From Mesotoga sp. UBA6090 (GTDB lineage Bacteria; Thermotogota; Thermotogae; Petrotogales; Kosmotogaceae), in the NCBI RefSeq assembly GCF_002435945.1, contig NZ_DIXC01000040.1:1-64000 (forward strand): a stretch of 64,000 nucleotides of DNA, given 5' to 3'. This document shows, one piece after another, positions 43,220 through 54,107 of the stretch. Both the position numbers and the translations under genes were made by a program. Position 1 is the stretch's first letter. Each line of letters begins with the position of its first letter. Under the pieces are notes generated by a model. That model was not told the origin of the DNA, searched no databases, and saw only the letters and a list, made by a program, of their open reading frames with translations.

Positions 43220-45072
43220 ATTGGTTTGGAGCAGCTTACTATCCGGAGCACTGGCCTCGCGAGCGCTGGAAAGAAGACGTCAAAATGATGAGGGAAATGG
43301 GTTTAAACGTGATACGTATAGGAGAGTTCTCCTGGAGCGTAGTCGAAAGAAGAAGAGATGAAATCGATTTTTCCACTCTTGACGAGGTGATTGATCTTCT
43401 CGATTCAGAAGGAATAAAGGTAATTATGGGAACTCCTACGTGTGCGCCCCCACCATGGCTGACGAAGAAGTATCCCGAGATACTTCAGAAGGATGTCAAT
43501 GGACTGGTGATCGCAAGTGGAAGCCGTAGGCATTACTGCTTCAACTCGAAGATCTATCGCGAGGAAACGGCAAGAATAGTCGAGGCTTTTGCAGACCACT
43601 TTGGGAAAGACCCCAGGATAGTCGCATGGCAAATCGATAACGAATACGGATGCCATAATTCGACGGTCTGCTATTGTGAAGACTGCGCCGCTTCATTCAG
43701 ATACTGGCTTAAGAAAAAGTATGGTTCCATCGAGAACCTCAACAGAGCTTGGGGGACTGTCTTTTGGAGTCAGATTTTCAATGAATGGGAAGAGATAGAC
43801 CCGCCCAGAAGAACTTTGACATCGCCTAACCCTTCGCTGGTACTAGATTATAGGAGGTTTTCCTCTGATTCTGCGATAGATTATCATAATTTGCAGAGAG
43901 AAATCATTGAAACGAAGAGCGAGGCGCCAATAACTCATAATCTTATGGTCAATTTCACGGAAATTGACTATAAGAAACTCTCGGACTCCATCGACTTCGT
44001 ATCTTGGGACAACTACATTGTGGCCGATTATGACCCGGATCTTCAAGCACTTAATCATGACCTGATGCGCTGTCTCAAGAAGCAGCCATTTCTCGTGATG
44101 GAGCAACAACCTGGAAGGGTAAATTGGCGCGCGATAAATTCCTCTCACAATGCCGATCAACTGGCATTCTGGGTCAAGCAGTCTTTCGCGCACGGTGCTT
44201 TCGGATCTCTCATCTTCAGATTCAGGCAACTGCCATTTGGTGCCGAGCAGTTTCACACAGGTCTTCTGGATTATGACGGCGAACCTACTGAACGTGCAAA
44301 GGTTTTTTCAAGAGTCATTCAGGAACTGAGTAACTGGGATGCGGTCGTTCCACAGAGAGAAGCGGCAATTTATTATGATTATGAGAACTTCTGGATAAAC
44401 GAGACGGACAATCTCAACAATAGATTCGATCTCTTACTCGATGCGATTCTGCCAGTTTACAGGGCAATAAGGAATCTTGGCTACAACGTCGATTTTGTTT
44501 TTCCCGGAGACTCGCTGGAAGGGTACTCGGTTGCTTTCGTTCCTTCGAGTCTTAAGCTTGAGCGATGTTTCGTTGAAGAGTTGAAGAGGTTTAGAGGGAA
44601 GGTTTTCTTCACGGCACTTACAGATCAAAAAGATGGTCACAATTTCATCAAGAAAAGCGAAGACAGCTTTCTAGAGGAATTGATCGGCATTCGAGTCGGT
44701 GATGCCGGCGGGATTGAAGAGACAGTGAAGATATCGTTCGCTGATCGTGTTTTCTCCTGTTCTTTTGTTGCGGAAAGAATCCTCCCAGCGGACGACTGTG
44801 AAATACTTGGAGTCTATCTTGACGGGCCATATCCTGGTCATCCCGCCCTGGTAAGGAGCGTGAACAAGTACTACCTGAGTTCAGTTCCCCATACGGAGTT
44901 TCTCGAAAGCCTGCTCGTCGAAGCGGGAATCCGAAGGAGATTAGACGGGTTTGGTAGGATCACAAGAACGGAATCTCACACTATCCTTCTGAATTCGTCT
45001 TCGCACAAGACAAGGCTGGAAGTTGACGGTATAGCTTATTCCCTCAAAGAATTCGAAGTTCGGAAGATCTGA
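43216..45072 (+). CDS. Beta-galactosidase, glycoside hydrolase family 42
   Basis: 618 residues. The N-terminus WFGAAYYPEHWPRERW and TIM barrel are classic GH42. Predicted acid/base Glu143 (WQIDNEYG) and nucleophile Glu296 (LVMEQQPG). Cys108, Cys152, Cys154 and Cys157 (HYCFN; VCYCEDC) match the structural zinc site. No signal peptide, so it acts in the cytoplasm on imported galactosides. It is somewhat shorter than the usual 650-690 residues. The start overlaps the permease stop (ATGA). Confidence 0.95.
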   Translation: MNWFGAAYYPEHWPRERWKEDVKMMREMGLNVIRIGEFSWSVVERRRDEIDFSTLDEVIDLLDSEGIKVIMGTPTCAPPPWLTKKYPEILQKDVNGLVIASGSRRHYCFNSKIYREETARIVEAFADHFGKDPRIVAWQIDNEYGCHNSTVCYCEDCAASFRYWLKKKYGSIENLNRAWGTVFWSQIFNEWEEIDPPRRTLTSPNPSLVLDYRRFSSDSAIDYHNLQREIIETKSEAPITHNLMVNFTEIDYKKLSDSIDFVSWDNYIVADYDPDLQALNHDLMRCLKKQPFLVMEQQPGRVNWRAINSSHNADQLAFWVKQSFAHGAFGSLIFRFRQLPFGAEQFHTGLLDYDGEPTERAKVFSRVIQELSNWDAVVPQREAAIYYDYENFWINETDNLNNRFDLLLDAILPVYRAIRNLGYNVDFVFPGDSLEGYSVAFVPSSLKLERCFVEELKRFRGKVFFTALTDQKDGHNFIKKSEDSFLEELIGIRVGDAGGIEETVKISFADRVFSCSFVAERILPADDCEILGVYLDGPYPGHPALVRSVNKYYLSSVPHTEFLESLLVEAGIRRRLDGFGRITRTESHTILLNSSSHKTRLEVDGIAYSLKEFEVRKI

Positions 45073-45084
45073 CCTGGACTCTTC

Positions 45085-45109
45085 GGGAGCAAGGCTCGCT
45101 CTCCTTTGT
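45085..45109 (+). terminator. Probable terminator of the beta-galactoside operon
   Basis: GGGAGC (45085-45090) can pair with GCTCTCC (45098-45104) with one bulged base, followed by TTTGTC. Nothing recognisable in the remaining 260 bp to 45367. Confidence 0.5.
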
Positions 45110-45367
45110 CAGCACATGGATCTGGCAGTTTTCCGGGCCGCATTTCTCAGCTGCCTTCATTCAGATAATTAACTCTGCTCATGAGAAGGCAAATGCTCTC
45201 GAAAACCGGCCCTTCTGGAAATCCTTTCTCCCAAACGATCCCAACTGCATTTTCCAAATTGCGTCAGATGATTGTACGCTTCTCCGAAATTCTGGAGAAA
45301 CTGTTTCGGTTCTCTTCTAGATCGAAGTCAGAGACTCCCAATTATCTGCTGAAACCCAATCTTCAGC

Positions 45368-46374
45368 TCAGTTATTGACAAGGTAGCCGATTTTTATTGC
45401 CTGTTGGAGTCGCTCGATCTCTGTATCATCCTCTTCACCACTCAACTCCATCCCGGAATCCAATTCCCAGAGTTCCAAGTCGGAGACATCGAATACTGTG
45501 CCATCGTATGCTACATACCTCTTGTTTTCAGCCATCTCGTTGAATCGAGCAAGCTGTTCGCGAGTAAATACCAGAAGCCCTACCAGATAGGCTCTGTCAA
45601 GTATGGCTAACCCATGAGGAGAGTCGGTGAGAATTTCCTTTGTGATATCGTTGCCGGCGAGATGGAGATCGCCCTGATGAGAACCGTTCCGCCAGAAGGA
45701 TAGCTCAGAGACGTCGTAGACTTTCCCTTCCACGGACACGTATGCTTTTTTGCCGTCATGCCCGTCCATTTTCTTGAGCTTATCAATTGTGATACCAAGT
45801 GCCGCAATCACATCGACTCCCGAAATCTTACGGATACCATGCGGAGAGTCTTTCAGCAACTCAGAGGCTAACTCGTTTCCGCCGAGATGAGTACCGAGTT
45901 GGTGCGAGCCACTCGGCCACCTGCTGAATCTGGAAAAGTCATAGACCTTACCCTCTACTGCAACGTAGCTCTTTTTGCCGTCCTTGCCGTCTTAACTCTC
46001 AAGTTCTTCAAGAGTCACAACCTGCAATCCTACCGACTTGATATCGGAGGTCTTCGCCTCCTTGTGAGGAGAGAGTGTGTTTTCAGTTCGTATGTCAGTT
46101 CCTGGCCGGAATTATGGAGTCCCATGTGGTTGCCGGTAGACCAGAGACGCAAAGATGACAGGTCAAAGATTTCTCCTTCTACCAAAACGTAAGCTGAATT
46201 GCCGGACTTTTATCGAATTTCGATGATGCTGAATTGTAAACATCGACTCACTTGTCGAGAAGGTTAGAAGGTCAAGATCATTAAGAGAAACATCTTCAAG
46301 TCCGGCTAAAGCGATCGATCCTAAGGTGAAAAAGACCAGAACTGAAATTGCGCAAACGAAAAAACTGCTCTCAT
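45368..46374 (-). pseudogene. Decayed exported protein with tandem cytochrome-b5-like (heme/steroid-binding) repeats
   Basis: From ATG 46374 (GAGGAGA upstream) the reverse strand shows a signal-peptide-like start, a frameshift, AISVLVFFTLGSIALAGLED, then three repeats: AYVLVEGEIFDLSSLRLW...GNHMGLHNSGQEL; KKSYVAVEGKVYDFSRF...SGSHQLGTHLGGNEL; KKAYVSVEGKVYDVSELSFW...GSHQGDLHLAGNDI...DSPHG; and a partial fourth, KRYVAYDGTVFDVSDLELW. In-frame stops occur between units (for example TAA before repeat 2) and frames change at repeat 1. The last 163 codons (45368-45859) remain open and could still be translated. Each unit resembles the short cytochrome-b5-like domain with G-x-H and PHG histidines. Confidence 0.75.
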
Positions 46375-46605
46375 AGTAAATCTCCTCTTCAATCTGTCAA
46401 GGTAGCCGAACGGTAATTAATGAGAGTTATCTTTTCATAAGACAGCCAGAATATACTAGAAATTGCAAAATCAGCGTTTGTTGGTTTGGAAGATGTCATA
46501 ATGACTGTTCAGTAGAAGAGATGAACTCGAGCGAGACAGTTGAGTTTAGTTCTGTTAATACGTAACCGTTGTATACAGGGAGGGATTTCCCGAGCATTCA
46601 GTAAA

Positions 46606-46635
46606 GAATAGAAGGCCCGTTAGGGCCTCCTATTC
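46606..46635 (-). terminator. Intrinsic terminator of the three-repeat protein gene
   Basis: Thirteen-base arms (46606-46618 and 46623-46635, one mismatch) around a GTTA loop; on the reverse strand followed by TTTACTG. Directly downstream of the stop at 46643. Confidence 0.75.
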
Positions 46636-46642
46636 TGGAGCA

Positions 46643-47629
46643 TCAATAGTAAATCAGTTCAAGAAGCAAATAGAATGCATTTATACTTTCATAGTATCCG
46701 TCAATTTCCCAGTAATAGAGGTCGAAGCTTCCATCATCATACACTTCAAATTGGACGAATACTTCTGCAGGAATACCTCCTAGATCAAAACTCCCATTAA
46801 ACTCTACAATGTCAAGATCATCGGTAGAGACGAAGTAGTCCCAGTATGCGTCATAGAAGAAGCCATCGAAAGCTTCTCCCAGAGTCATCCAGTTGTAGTA
46901 GACGTCGAAATAAGAATTCTTGACTTCTGCGATCTTGGTTGCGAAGATCGAATTAAGCGTAGCGTCAATCATTGTCTCGTCCTGAGTAACATCGTCGATT
47001 CCCAGATACTCGATTTCAAATGTTCTCTGCTCGACATCGACCACAAACTGAAAAACCGCTTGTGCCAACCCATTTTCATTGTAGAAAGATCCCACGAATT
47101 CTACAACATCTGGATTGTCTGAAGAAACGAAGTAATCCCAGTAACCATCGATGAAAAAGACGCTGAATGATTCTCCGATGAACTTGTCTGGAAAGTCATA
47201 GAAGTACCCGTCTTTGACGATCGAAATCGCTACGTCGGCCCTGTCAGGAAGGAAGATCTTCTCAAGGAATGCAAATTGATTTGCGTTGTCTTGTGGGACT
47301 CCATTAATCTCCCAGTAGTCCATCAGGAAAGTCGAGTCCTCTTCCTTAACAGAGAAGCGCATCGTAACTGTGGTCGTTTCGTTGTTTTCATCTGTGAAGG
47401 TTCCGGTGAATTCTACGAAGTTCTCACTCCCTACTCTGGAGTACTTCCACCTCGTTACCTCGAAGAATGATTCAAATGACTCTCCGATAAGTTTGTCCGG
47501 GAAGTTGTTGAAAGTACCCTCTGTCACGATACTAATGAATCTGGCGCTGTCCTGTGGCAGAAGCCTCTGTGAATGTGCAAAACTCGTAATCAACACAGCC
47601 AGTAGCAATATGACCATAAACTTCTTCAT
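46643..47629 (-). CDS. Exported protein with three tandem ~95-residue repeats, function unknown
   Basis: 328 residues, ATG with AAAGGAGGC. Signal peptide MKKFMVILLLAVLITSFAHS. Three repeats start at about residues 33, 136 and 233, each with the pattern IGESFxxFF, then W-x-YF, (V)VEFxGSF, a strand pair, and an E-I-(N/D)-(G/D) tail with PQD/TQD. Examples are FPDKLIGESFESFF, FPDKFIGESFSVFF and MTLGEAFDGFF. The module resembles one often fused to zinc-ribbon membrane proteins in Firmicutes, but I cannot name the family. Very acidic and aromatic-rich; probably periplasmic or surface-exposed. The NHL propeller gene lies 68 nt upstream in the same orientation. Confidence 0.75.
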   Translation of the reverse strand: MKKFMVILLLAVLITSFAHSQRLLPQDSARFISIVTEGTFNNFPDKLIGESFESFFEVTRWKYSRVGSENFVEFTGTFTDENNETTTVTMRFSVKEEDSTFLMDYWEINGVPQDNANQFAFLEKIFLPDRADVAISIVKDGYFYDFPDKFIGESFSVFFIDGYWDYFVSSDNPDVVEFVGSFYNENGLAQAVFQFVVDVEQRTFEIEYLGIDDVTQDETMIDATLNSIFATKIAEVKNSYFDVYYNWMTLGEAFDGFFYDAYWDYFVSTDDLDIVEFNGSFDLGGIPAEVFVQFEVYDDGSFDLYYWEIDGYYESINAFYLLLELIYY

Positions 47630-47697
47630 AAATCAGCCTCCTTTTCCTTTCGACTTGTTCCACGGTGATTTCTTGCACTTGGTTGTTAGAAGTAGTA

Positions 47698-48621
47698 TCA
47701 GTTAGCTATCCTGAACCTCTGAATCCTGTTGCCCGACTGCTCAAGAACAAACACGTGTCCATAGCTGCCGAGAGATATATCAATTGGCCTCGAAAAGAAA
47801 CCGACAGTTGTTCCTGAGCCTCCCCACTCATAAAGAAAGCTTCCTTCTGGATCCAAGACAACAATCTTGCTGGTCATTTTATTTATGTAGATAAGGTTTC
47901 CGAGGTGGTCGATTACTGATTCTCCGGGTTGTCCCCAATTTCCAGCATAGCTTGCGGCCCATTCAGCCGAATAATTCCCTTTGCCATCAAACTTCTGGAT
48001 TCTTCTCACTATATCGTCGGAAATGTAGACGTTCCCCTTTATGTCTACTCCGACACCGGATACCGAAGCAAGATTACCGGGATTCATTGCATCGAACATG
48101 TTCACCTTTGCCCCCATCGTCATCAAGAGGGTTCCTTCATTGTCAAAGACCTGAACTCTTTGATTGAATGTATCCCCAATGTATATCTTGTCGGAACCGT
48201 CGATTGCCATGAACATCTGACCATCGAACTGACCTGGCTCAGGTCCTTTCGTGCCCCAGGCTTTCACGAATTCGTTCCGGTTGTCAAATTTCTGAACCCT
48301 CCCATTCTGGGAGTCTGCAACATAGATGTATCCCTCCGAATCCACTACAACATCATGTGGGAAAAGGAATTCACCGTTTGCGCTTCCATAATTGCCGAAG
48401 GAAGCCTTATACTTTCCATTGCTGTCAAAGATCTGGATTCGATGGTTCAAGGTATCGGCCACATAGATCATGCCTTTGTTATCGGAGGCAAGACCATGCG
48501 GATCACTTAACTGACCATCGGTGGCGCCCTGAACACCCCAGGACGCCTCATGAATTGCTGAAACCCCAAAGAGTGAAAGAGCTACGAAAAGCCAGACTAC
48601 CAAGAGAACCAGATTTTTCAA
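47698..48621 (-). CDS. Exported NHL-repeat beta-propeller protein
   Basis: 307 residues from TTG 48621 (AAGGAGTG 6 nt upstream). Signal peptide MKNLVLLVVWLFVALSLFGVSA. Six blades with the NHL pattern, for example PHGLASDNKGMIYVADTLNH, RIQIFDSNGKY, PHDVVVDSEGYIYVADSQNG, RVQKFD, and a closing RPIDISLGSYGHVFVLEQSG. Such propellers bind proteins, RNA or glycans, or act as lyases; no catalytic residues can be assigned. Possibly co-transcribed with the three-repeat protein. Confidence 0.88.
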   Translation of the reverse strand: MKNLVLLVVWLFVALSLFGVSAIHEASWGVQGATDGQLSDPHGLASDNKGMIYVADTLNHRIQIFDSNGKYKASFGNYGSANGEFLFPHDVVVDSEGYIYVADSQNGRVQKFDNRNEFVKAWGTKGPEPGQFDGQMFMAIDGSDKIYIGDTFNQRVQVFDNEGTLLMTMGAKVNMFDAMNPGNLASVSGVGVDIKGNVYISDDIVRRIQKFDGKGNYSAEWAASYAGNWGQPGESVIDHLGNLIYINKMTSKIVVLDPEGSFLYEWGGSGTTVGFFSRPIDISLGSYGHVFVLEQSGNRIQRFRIAN

Positions 48622-48974
48622 ACGATTCACTCCTTCGAGTTTTTTGATTGCTTCTCTCATCTTAGCATTATGAGTACATAAAACGCTCCCCTACAGGACA
48701 GTCGTTCCGGCGATTGCTCTTCGTAACGCTTCAATAAATGGGGACGGCAATCTGTAGGGCGCAAAACAAAGTAAAAGAGTGATGCAATGCTTCTACCAAT
48801 AATCATTGTCTTTGTTTGAAGATTCTGGGCGTTGCGATAGAAACATTCGTGTTCTAAACTATAGATGAGAAATCGAATGTTCTCTGTTTCTCATTATTGT
48901 CTTTGATAGTACATCAAGTGGATTATTTCGATACAGAAATCAAACCAAACGAGATTGAATTGGAGGTGCCAAAA
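48622..48974. other. Divergent intergenic region upstream of the serine biosynthesis genes
   Basis: 353 bp. No gene with a ribosome binding site was seen; the aminotransferase frame extends back to 48897 but its ribosome binding site (48962-48968) fixes the start at 48975. Promoters for both flanking units should lie here, but no convincing -35/-10 pair was found. Confidence 0.4.
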
Positions 48975-50116
48975 TTGGCAAAGATGATTAAGAAGAACTA
49001 CTTACTTGCTCCCGGGCCCACGCCGGTTCCTATCGATGTACTCCTTGAAGGCGCTAGGGATACTATTCACCACAGGACTCCACAGTTCAAGAAGATCTAT
49101 GAAGATGCAGTAAGCGGTACCAAGAAGGTTTTCAAGACTGAGAACGATCTGTTCATTCTTGCTTCTTCAGGAACAGGTGCCATGGAGATGGCCGTAACGA
49201 ACATTGTAAATCCTGGCGAGAAAGTCATAGTCTGCAGTGTTGGAAAGTTTGGCGAAAGATGGCTAGAGCTCGCAAAGACTTTCGGTGCAGAGATTGTCTT
49301 GATCGAGAGAGAGTATGGGGATTTCTACACACCCGAATTGGTTGAAAAGGCTCTTAATGATAATCCCGATGCGGTTGCGGTTCTGACAACTCTTAGTGAA
49401 ACATCTACAGGTACCGTAATGGATATCGAAGGCATCAGCAAAGTCGTCAAGAGGGCAGGAAAGCTGATCGCCGTTGATGGTATTAGCGGTCTGGTTGCCG
49501 AGCCCTTGCTCACTGACGAATGGGGATTGGACATTGTCGTTTCCGGTTCTCAAAAGGGCTTTATGCTGCCTCCTGGATTGGCTTTCATATCTTTCAGCAA
49601 AGAGGCTGTTGAAAAGGCAAAGAACACTAAATCTACAAGCTTTTATTTCAATCTCAAGAAATATCTCAAAGACCCTCTTCCATGGACGCCTGCGGTAAAT
49701 CTGATCTATCAGCAGAGTCTCGCAGTTAAAATGCTCCTTGAAGAAGGAATGGAGAATGTCTGGGCAAGGCACGAACTTATGGGAAAGGCAACAAGAGAAG
49801 CTATAAAGGCCATGGGACTGGAGCTGTTTTCCAGAAGACCGGGAAACGTTCTCACTTCTGTCAAAGTGCCGGAAGGTGTTGACGGAGGCAAAATCGTTTC
49901 TATCATGAGAGATGAATATGGAGTGACAATCGCCGGCGGACAGGGGACAATGAAAGGGAACATCTTCAGAATTGCTCATCTAGGCTACATGTCTGACTAT
50001 GATGTTGTGACTGCGCTTACTTCTCTGGAAAAGGTCTTGAGAAGGCTTGGATTCAAGGTTGAGTTTGGCACTGGAGCAAGAGTAGCTATGGAGATATTTG
50101 AAGAGGAGGGTGCGTG

Positions 50117-50117
<1 letters not shown>
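48975..50117 (+). CDS. Class V aminotransferase (alanine-glyoxylate/phosphoserine aminotransferase type)
   Basis: 380 residues from TTG 48975 (GGAGGTG 6 nt upstream). NYLLAPGPTPVPIDVLLEGAR at the N-terminus, SSGTGAMEMAVTNIVNPGEKV, AVDGISGLVAEPLLTDEWGLD, and the PLP lysine in VSGSQKGFMLPPGLAF. Followed with a 1-nt overlap (TGATG) by serA, an arrangement I recall from Thermotoga, so it most likely performs the 3-phosphohydroxypyruvate transamination of serine synthesis, although classic SerC is a different subfamily. Confidence 0.9.
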
Positions 50118-51251
<1,134 letters not shown>

Positions 51252-51277
51252 TTTCCAATTCTTAACGATCACATGTA

Positions 51278-51307
51278 GGGGCAGACAAATGGTCTGCCCC
51301 TTTCTGT
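51278..51307 (+). terminator. Intrinsic terminator after the ferredoxin gene
   Basis: Perfect 9-bp arms GGGGCAGAC (51278-51286) and GTCTGCCCC (51292-51300), AAATG loop, then TTTCTGT. Confidence 0.9.
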
Positions 51308-51349
51308 AGTGGAACACAAAATTTGTCTATTTTTTCTGAGTGTTAAGTC

Positions 51350-51379
51350 TGGTATAGTAGTAAGTGCTTCGGTACTACT
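51350..51379 (+). promoter_or_regulatory. Extended -10 promoter and leader dyad of dnaA
   Basis: TGG-TATAGT (extended -10, hexamer 51353-51358) overlaps a 7-bp dyad AGTAGTA/TACTACT (51356-51362 and 51373-51379) with a 10-nt loop. The dyad may be a leader hairpin or a binding site. I found no TTATCCACA-type or AAACCTACC-type DnaA boxes in this gap. Confidence 0.4.
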
Positions 51380-51446
51380 TATTATTCTGTATTTCCTATT
51401 ATGCGGTTCACTTCAGGGTTACAGCTAATATCCCGTGGAGGTCGTT

Positions 51447-52790
51447 GTGTCTAATTCGATCATAAGCACTCTGAAGAAGAAGGTCTCAAAGAAAACTTGG
51501 GACAACTGGTTCTCCACATTCGAATTGAAGGAAGTTGAAGAAGAGAAGGTCGTTTTCTCTGTTGCAAATCTATTTATAAAGGACTGGCTTCAGACGAAGT
51601 ATGGGGGAGCAATTTCCGATTCTATAGCCGAGCTCCTCGGCAAGAGAATACCCTTTGAAATCATCTACAAAAACAAAGCGATGCCCTCAGAGGATTCCAC
51701 CGGTCCGCAGACCTCCGGCTCATTGTTGAAGAGAAAACCGCTAATGATCTCAAATCTAAACCCCGAATACACTTTCGGCAATTTCGTCGTCGGTAGCGAA
51801 AATAAGGCTCTCTATGAAGTTGCACTGGATGTAGCTCAAAGTCCAGGAAAGTACAACCCCTTCTTCGTTTATGGAGGCGTAGGTCTAGGCAAGACACACC
51901 TTCTTCAAGCTATCGCTCAAGAAACCATGAGCAATTTTCCCGATAAGAAAGTGCTCTATATCACCAGCGAGCAGTTCATGAACGACATGATTCAGTCGAT
52001 AAAAGAGAACAACATTCAGAAGTTCAGAGATCACTATCGAAAGAAGTCCGATATTCTTCTGATTGATGATATACAGTTTCTCATTGGAAAGAAGGGGGTT
52101 CAGAATGAGTTTTTCCACTCGTTCAATGAGCTTCATGACTCTAGAAAGCAGCTGATAATCTGTTCTGACAGAAATCCTGAGGAGCTGGAAACCTTTCACA
52201 GCAGGCTCAAATCAAGGTTCCAGATGGGGATGCTTATGTCGATCCAGGAGCCTCAACCTTCAACGAGGTTCCATATTGCTAAGCAACTGGCGCAGAGAGA
52301 ATCGGTTTCACTGCCTGACGATGTTGCGAAAGTCCTTGCAGACAACATTGACGGGAACTTGAGAAGATTGCGGGGGGCGATTATAAAGCTCATTGTTCAC
52401 AGCAGTGTTTTCAGATCTCAGATAGATCTTTCTCTGGCGACTCAGATTCTTCAGTCGTTCACAGGATCAGTGAATGTTCCTGTTTCTCAAAGACCTATCG
52501 ACCAGATCTACTCTGCAATCGAGAAAATCATGAAAGTGACGAGAAAAGAGATCGAGTCAGGAAGCAGAAGCAAAGACATTGTTCTGGCAAGACAGCTGAC
52601 AATGTACATCCTGAAGAATCATTTTGGAAAGCAAGTAACGGAGATAGCTAGAGAAACCGGGAAACAGCATTCGACTGTGATACATTCAGTGAAGAAGATA
52701 GATAAGAGCGTCATGATGGGTAAGGGCGCGACTAAGCTGCTGTTTGACGACATCATGGGGATCATTTCCTCCAGTTCTGCTGCTGTATAG
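51447..52790 (+). CDS. dnaA: Chromosomal replication initiator DnaA
   Basis: 447 residues from GTG 51447 (GGAGG 5 nt upstream; a GTG at 51435 precedes that site). Domain I (SIISTLKKKVSKKTWDNWF), short linker, domain III AAA+ with Walker A GGVGLGKTHLL, Walker B LLIDDIQFL and box SRLKSRFQMGM, and domain IV with ARQLTMYILKNHFGKQVTEI and GKQHSTVIHSVKKI, which contacts DnaA boxes. dnaN is not adjacent, so the origin need not be here. Confidence 0.97.
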   Translation: MSNSIISTLKKKVSKKTWDNWFSTFELKEVEEEKVVFSVANLFIKDWLQTKYGGAISDSIAELLGKRIPFEIIYKNKAMPSEDSTGPQTSGSLLKRKPLMISNLNPEYTFGNFVVGSENKALYEVALDVAQSPGKYNPFFVYGGVGLGKTHLLQAIAQETMSNFPDKKVLYITSEQFMNDMIQSIKENNIQKFRDHYRKKSDILLIDDIQFLIGKKGVQNEFFHSFNELHDSRKQLIICSDRNPEELETFHSRLKSRFQMGMLMSIQEPQPSTRFHIAKQLAQRESVSLPDDVAKVLADNIDGNLRRLRGAIIKLIVHSSVFRSQIDLSLATQILQSFTGSVNVPVSQRPIDQIYSAIEKIMKVTRKEIESGSRSKDIVLARQLTMYILKNHFGKQVTEIARETGKQHSTVIHSVKKIDKSVMMGKGATKLLFDDIMGIISSSSAAV

Positions 52791-52936
52791 AGTCTTTCAA
52801 GATCTCTCCCTGGTGAATGCTCTGAATCATACAATAAATCCGATAACTGTAATCAGAATATTTCATTCAGGAAGTCTCTTTTGCCTAGATGCGAGAGATA
52901 ATTTCCTTGATTAGTGATGGCAGACGAGAGGTATAA

Positions 52937-53312
52937 ATGAAATACACGGTTAGTGTTTCTCTTTTCTTAGTTATCTCGATGGTAATAATCGGAGTAGTAT
53001 TCAATTCAACTGGCAGATCACTAGACAGGAGAAGACTCAGCAGATGAGTTCACAGCTGGTAATCTGGAGGATGGAGTTTATCTTGGAAGAGAAGGTTACG
53101 TTGCACTTGAGGTTGAGATACGGGATGGGAGCATAGTCGAGATAAGAATTGTTCAGAATCGTTCGGACAGATATGCCCGAAGTGCAGAAGTCTTAACAGA
53201 CAGAATTGTCGAAGCCCAGAGTCTTGAAGTGGATCTTGTAACTGGAGCGACTGCATCAAGTGAATCGATTGTCGCTTCAGTGATGGCAGCAATAGGTGAA
53301 ACCGAGAAATAG
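52937..53312 (+). pseudogene. FMN-binding-domain protein gene with one frameshift
   Basis: ATG 52937 opens MKYTVSVSLFLVISMVIIGVV, a membrane anchor, and hits a stop in RRRLSR. From about 53020 the next frame reads GEDSADEFTAGNLEDGVYLG, VALEVEIRDGSIVEI and DLVTGATASSESI to TAG 53312, a complete small FMN_bind domain whose T-G-A-T motif carries the flavinylated Thr in related proteins. One base change in the ACAGGAGAAG stretch near 53020 would restore one ORF of about 125 codons. Confidence 0.7.
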
Positions 53313-53431
53313 ATTGCTGTTCATCAAAGAAAAAGTGATTCCAGAGAACAGGTCAATGTACCACTCAGCGCAACGTTTACATCTTTGCAGAATTGGGGAT
53401 AGCCCTCAGTCTATTATTACATGGAGGCGGG

Positions 53432-53896
53432 TTAAAAGAAACTAATTATCGGATTGTTGAATTCTCCCGAAATCTTCCAATGACTTCCGATTCCCGTAAG
53501 TAAGATAGTACTCTCACCGCTCTTTGAGTCCTTCTTCTCTTCATACGAGTAGTCTAGAGTGAAGAACACACTTATTGTTGCTTCTCGCGAATCTCTTTCA
53601 GTTCCATGAACTTCCACTCTGTAAGTAATACCATCGTAGAGCTCAAAAAACTCACTATAGAAATAGGCGACGTCTTGTTTTGAAAGGAGCCTTCCCGAAG
53701 GACTTCCCGAAGTGGCGACCCAAATCTTTTCTGCATAAAGCTCAAGAATTCTGTCTTCCCTTCCCCTGTTGATCTCCCTCTCCAGTCTAGTTACTATGCT
53801 ATCTGGTTTTGCCAGTATATATCCAGTGCAACCAGAAGTAAGCAAAATAAAGAATATAATGGCTGCTAAAGTGAATAGAGCGTTTTTCTTTCGCAA
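53432..53896 (-). CDS. Lipoprotein with NTF2-like C-terminal domain, function unknown
   Basis: 154 residues, TTG start with GGGAGGTGA 5 nt upstream. Lipobox FFILLTSGC: lipidation predicted at Cys23. The remainder (VTRLEREINRGREDRILELY, DVAYFYSEFFELYDGITYRV, ISVFFTLDYSY, GSHWKISGE) has the helix-then-sheet order of NTF2/SnoaL-like domains that often sit at envelopes. No family name can be given with confidence. Divergent from the DUF1175 gene. Confidence 0.65.
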   Translation of the reverse strand: MRKKNALFTLAAIIFFILLTSGCTGYILAKPDSIVTRLEREINRGREDRILELYAEKIWVATSGSPSGRLLSKQDVAYFYSEFFELYDGITYRVEVHGTERDSREATISVFFTLDYSYEEKKDSKSGESTILLTGIGSHWKISGEFNNPIISFF

Positions 53897-54107
53897 ATCG
53901 TCACCTCCCGGTTCTCTTCTGCTCTAATAATAACAGATTGACAAGGCCAATTTTTCATTCCCTCGATGAGATGGAAATCCTCAATTAGATGGAAAGATAT
54001 AGGAGAGGAGTGGTCGTTTTGTCAGAGACAGTCCTCGAACCAAAAACTTTGCCTTCAGTCTTATAGACGGTAAGTCATTGCGAGGGGATTTCTGAGGGGA
54101 GATTTTT

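Noticed and set aside
51300..51446. Replication origin at dnaA
   Set aside because: No cluster of DnaA boxes or AT-rich unwinding element could be read before or after dnaA, and dnaN is not adjacent. A strand-skew plot of the full chromosome would be decisive.
53050..53292. 80-residue minus-strand frame
   Set aside because: Shadow of the FMN-binding relic on the plus strand.
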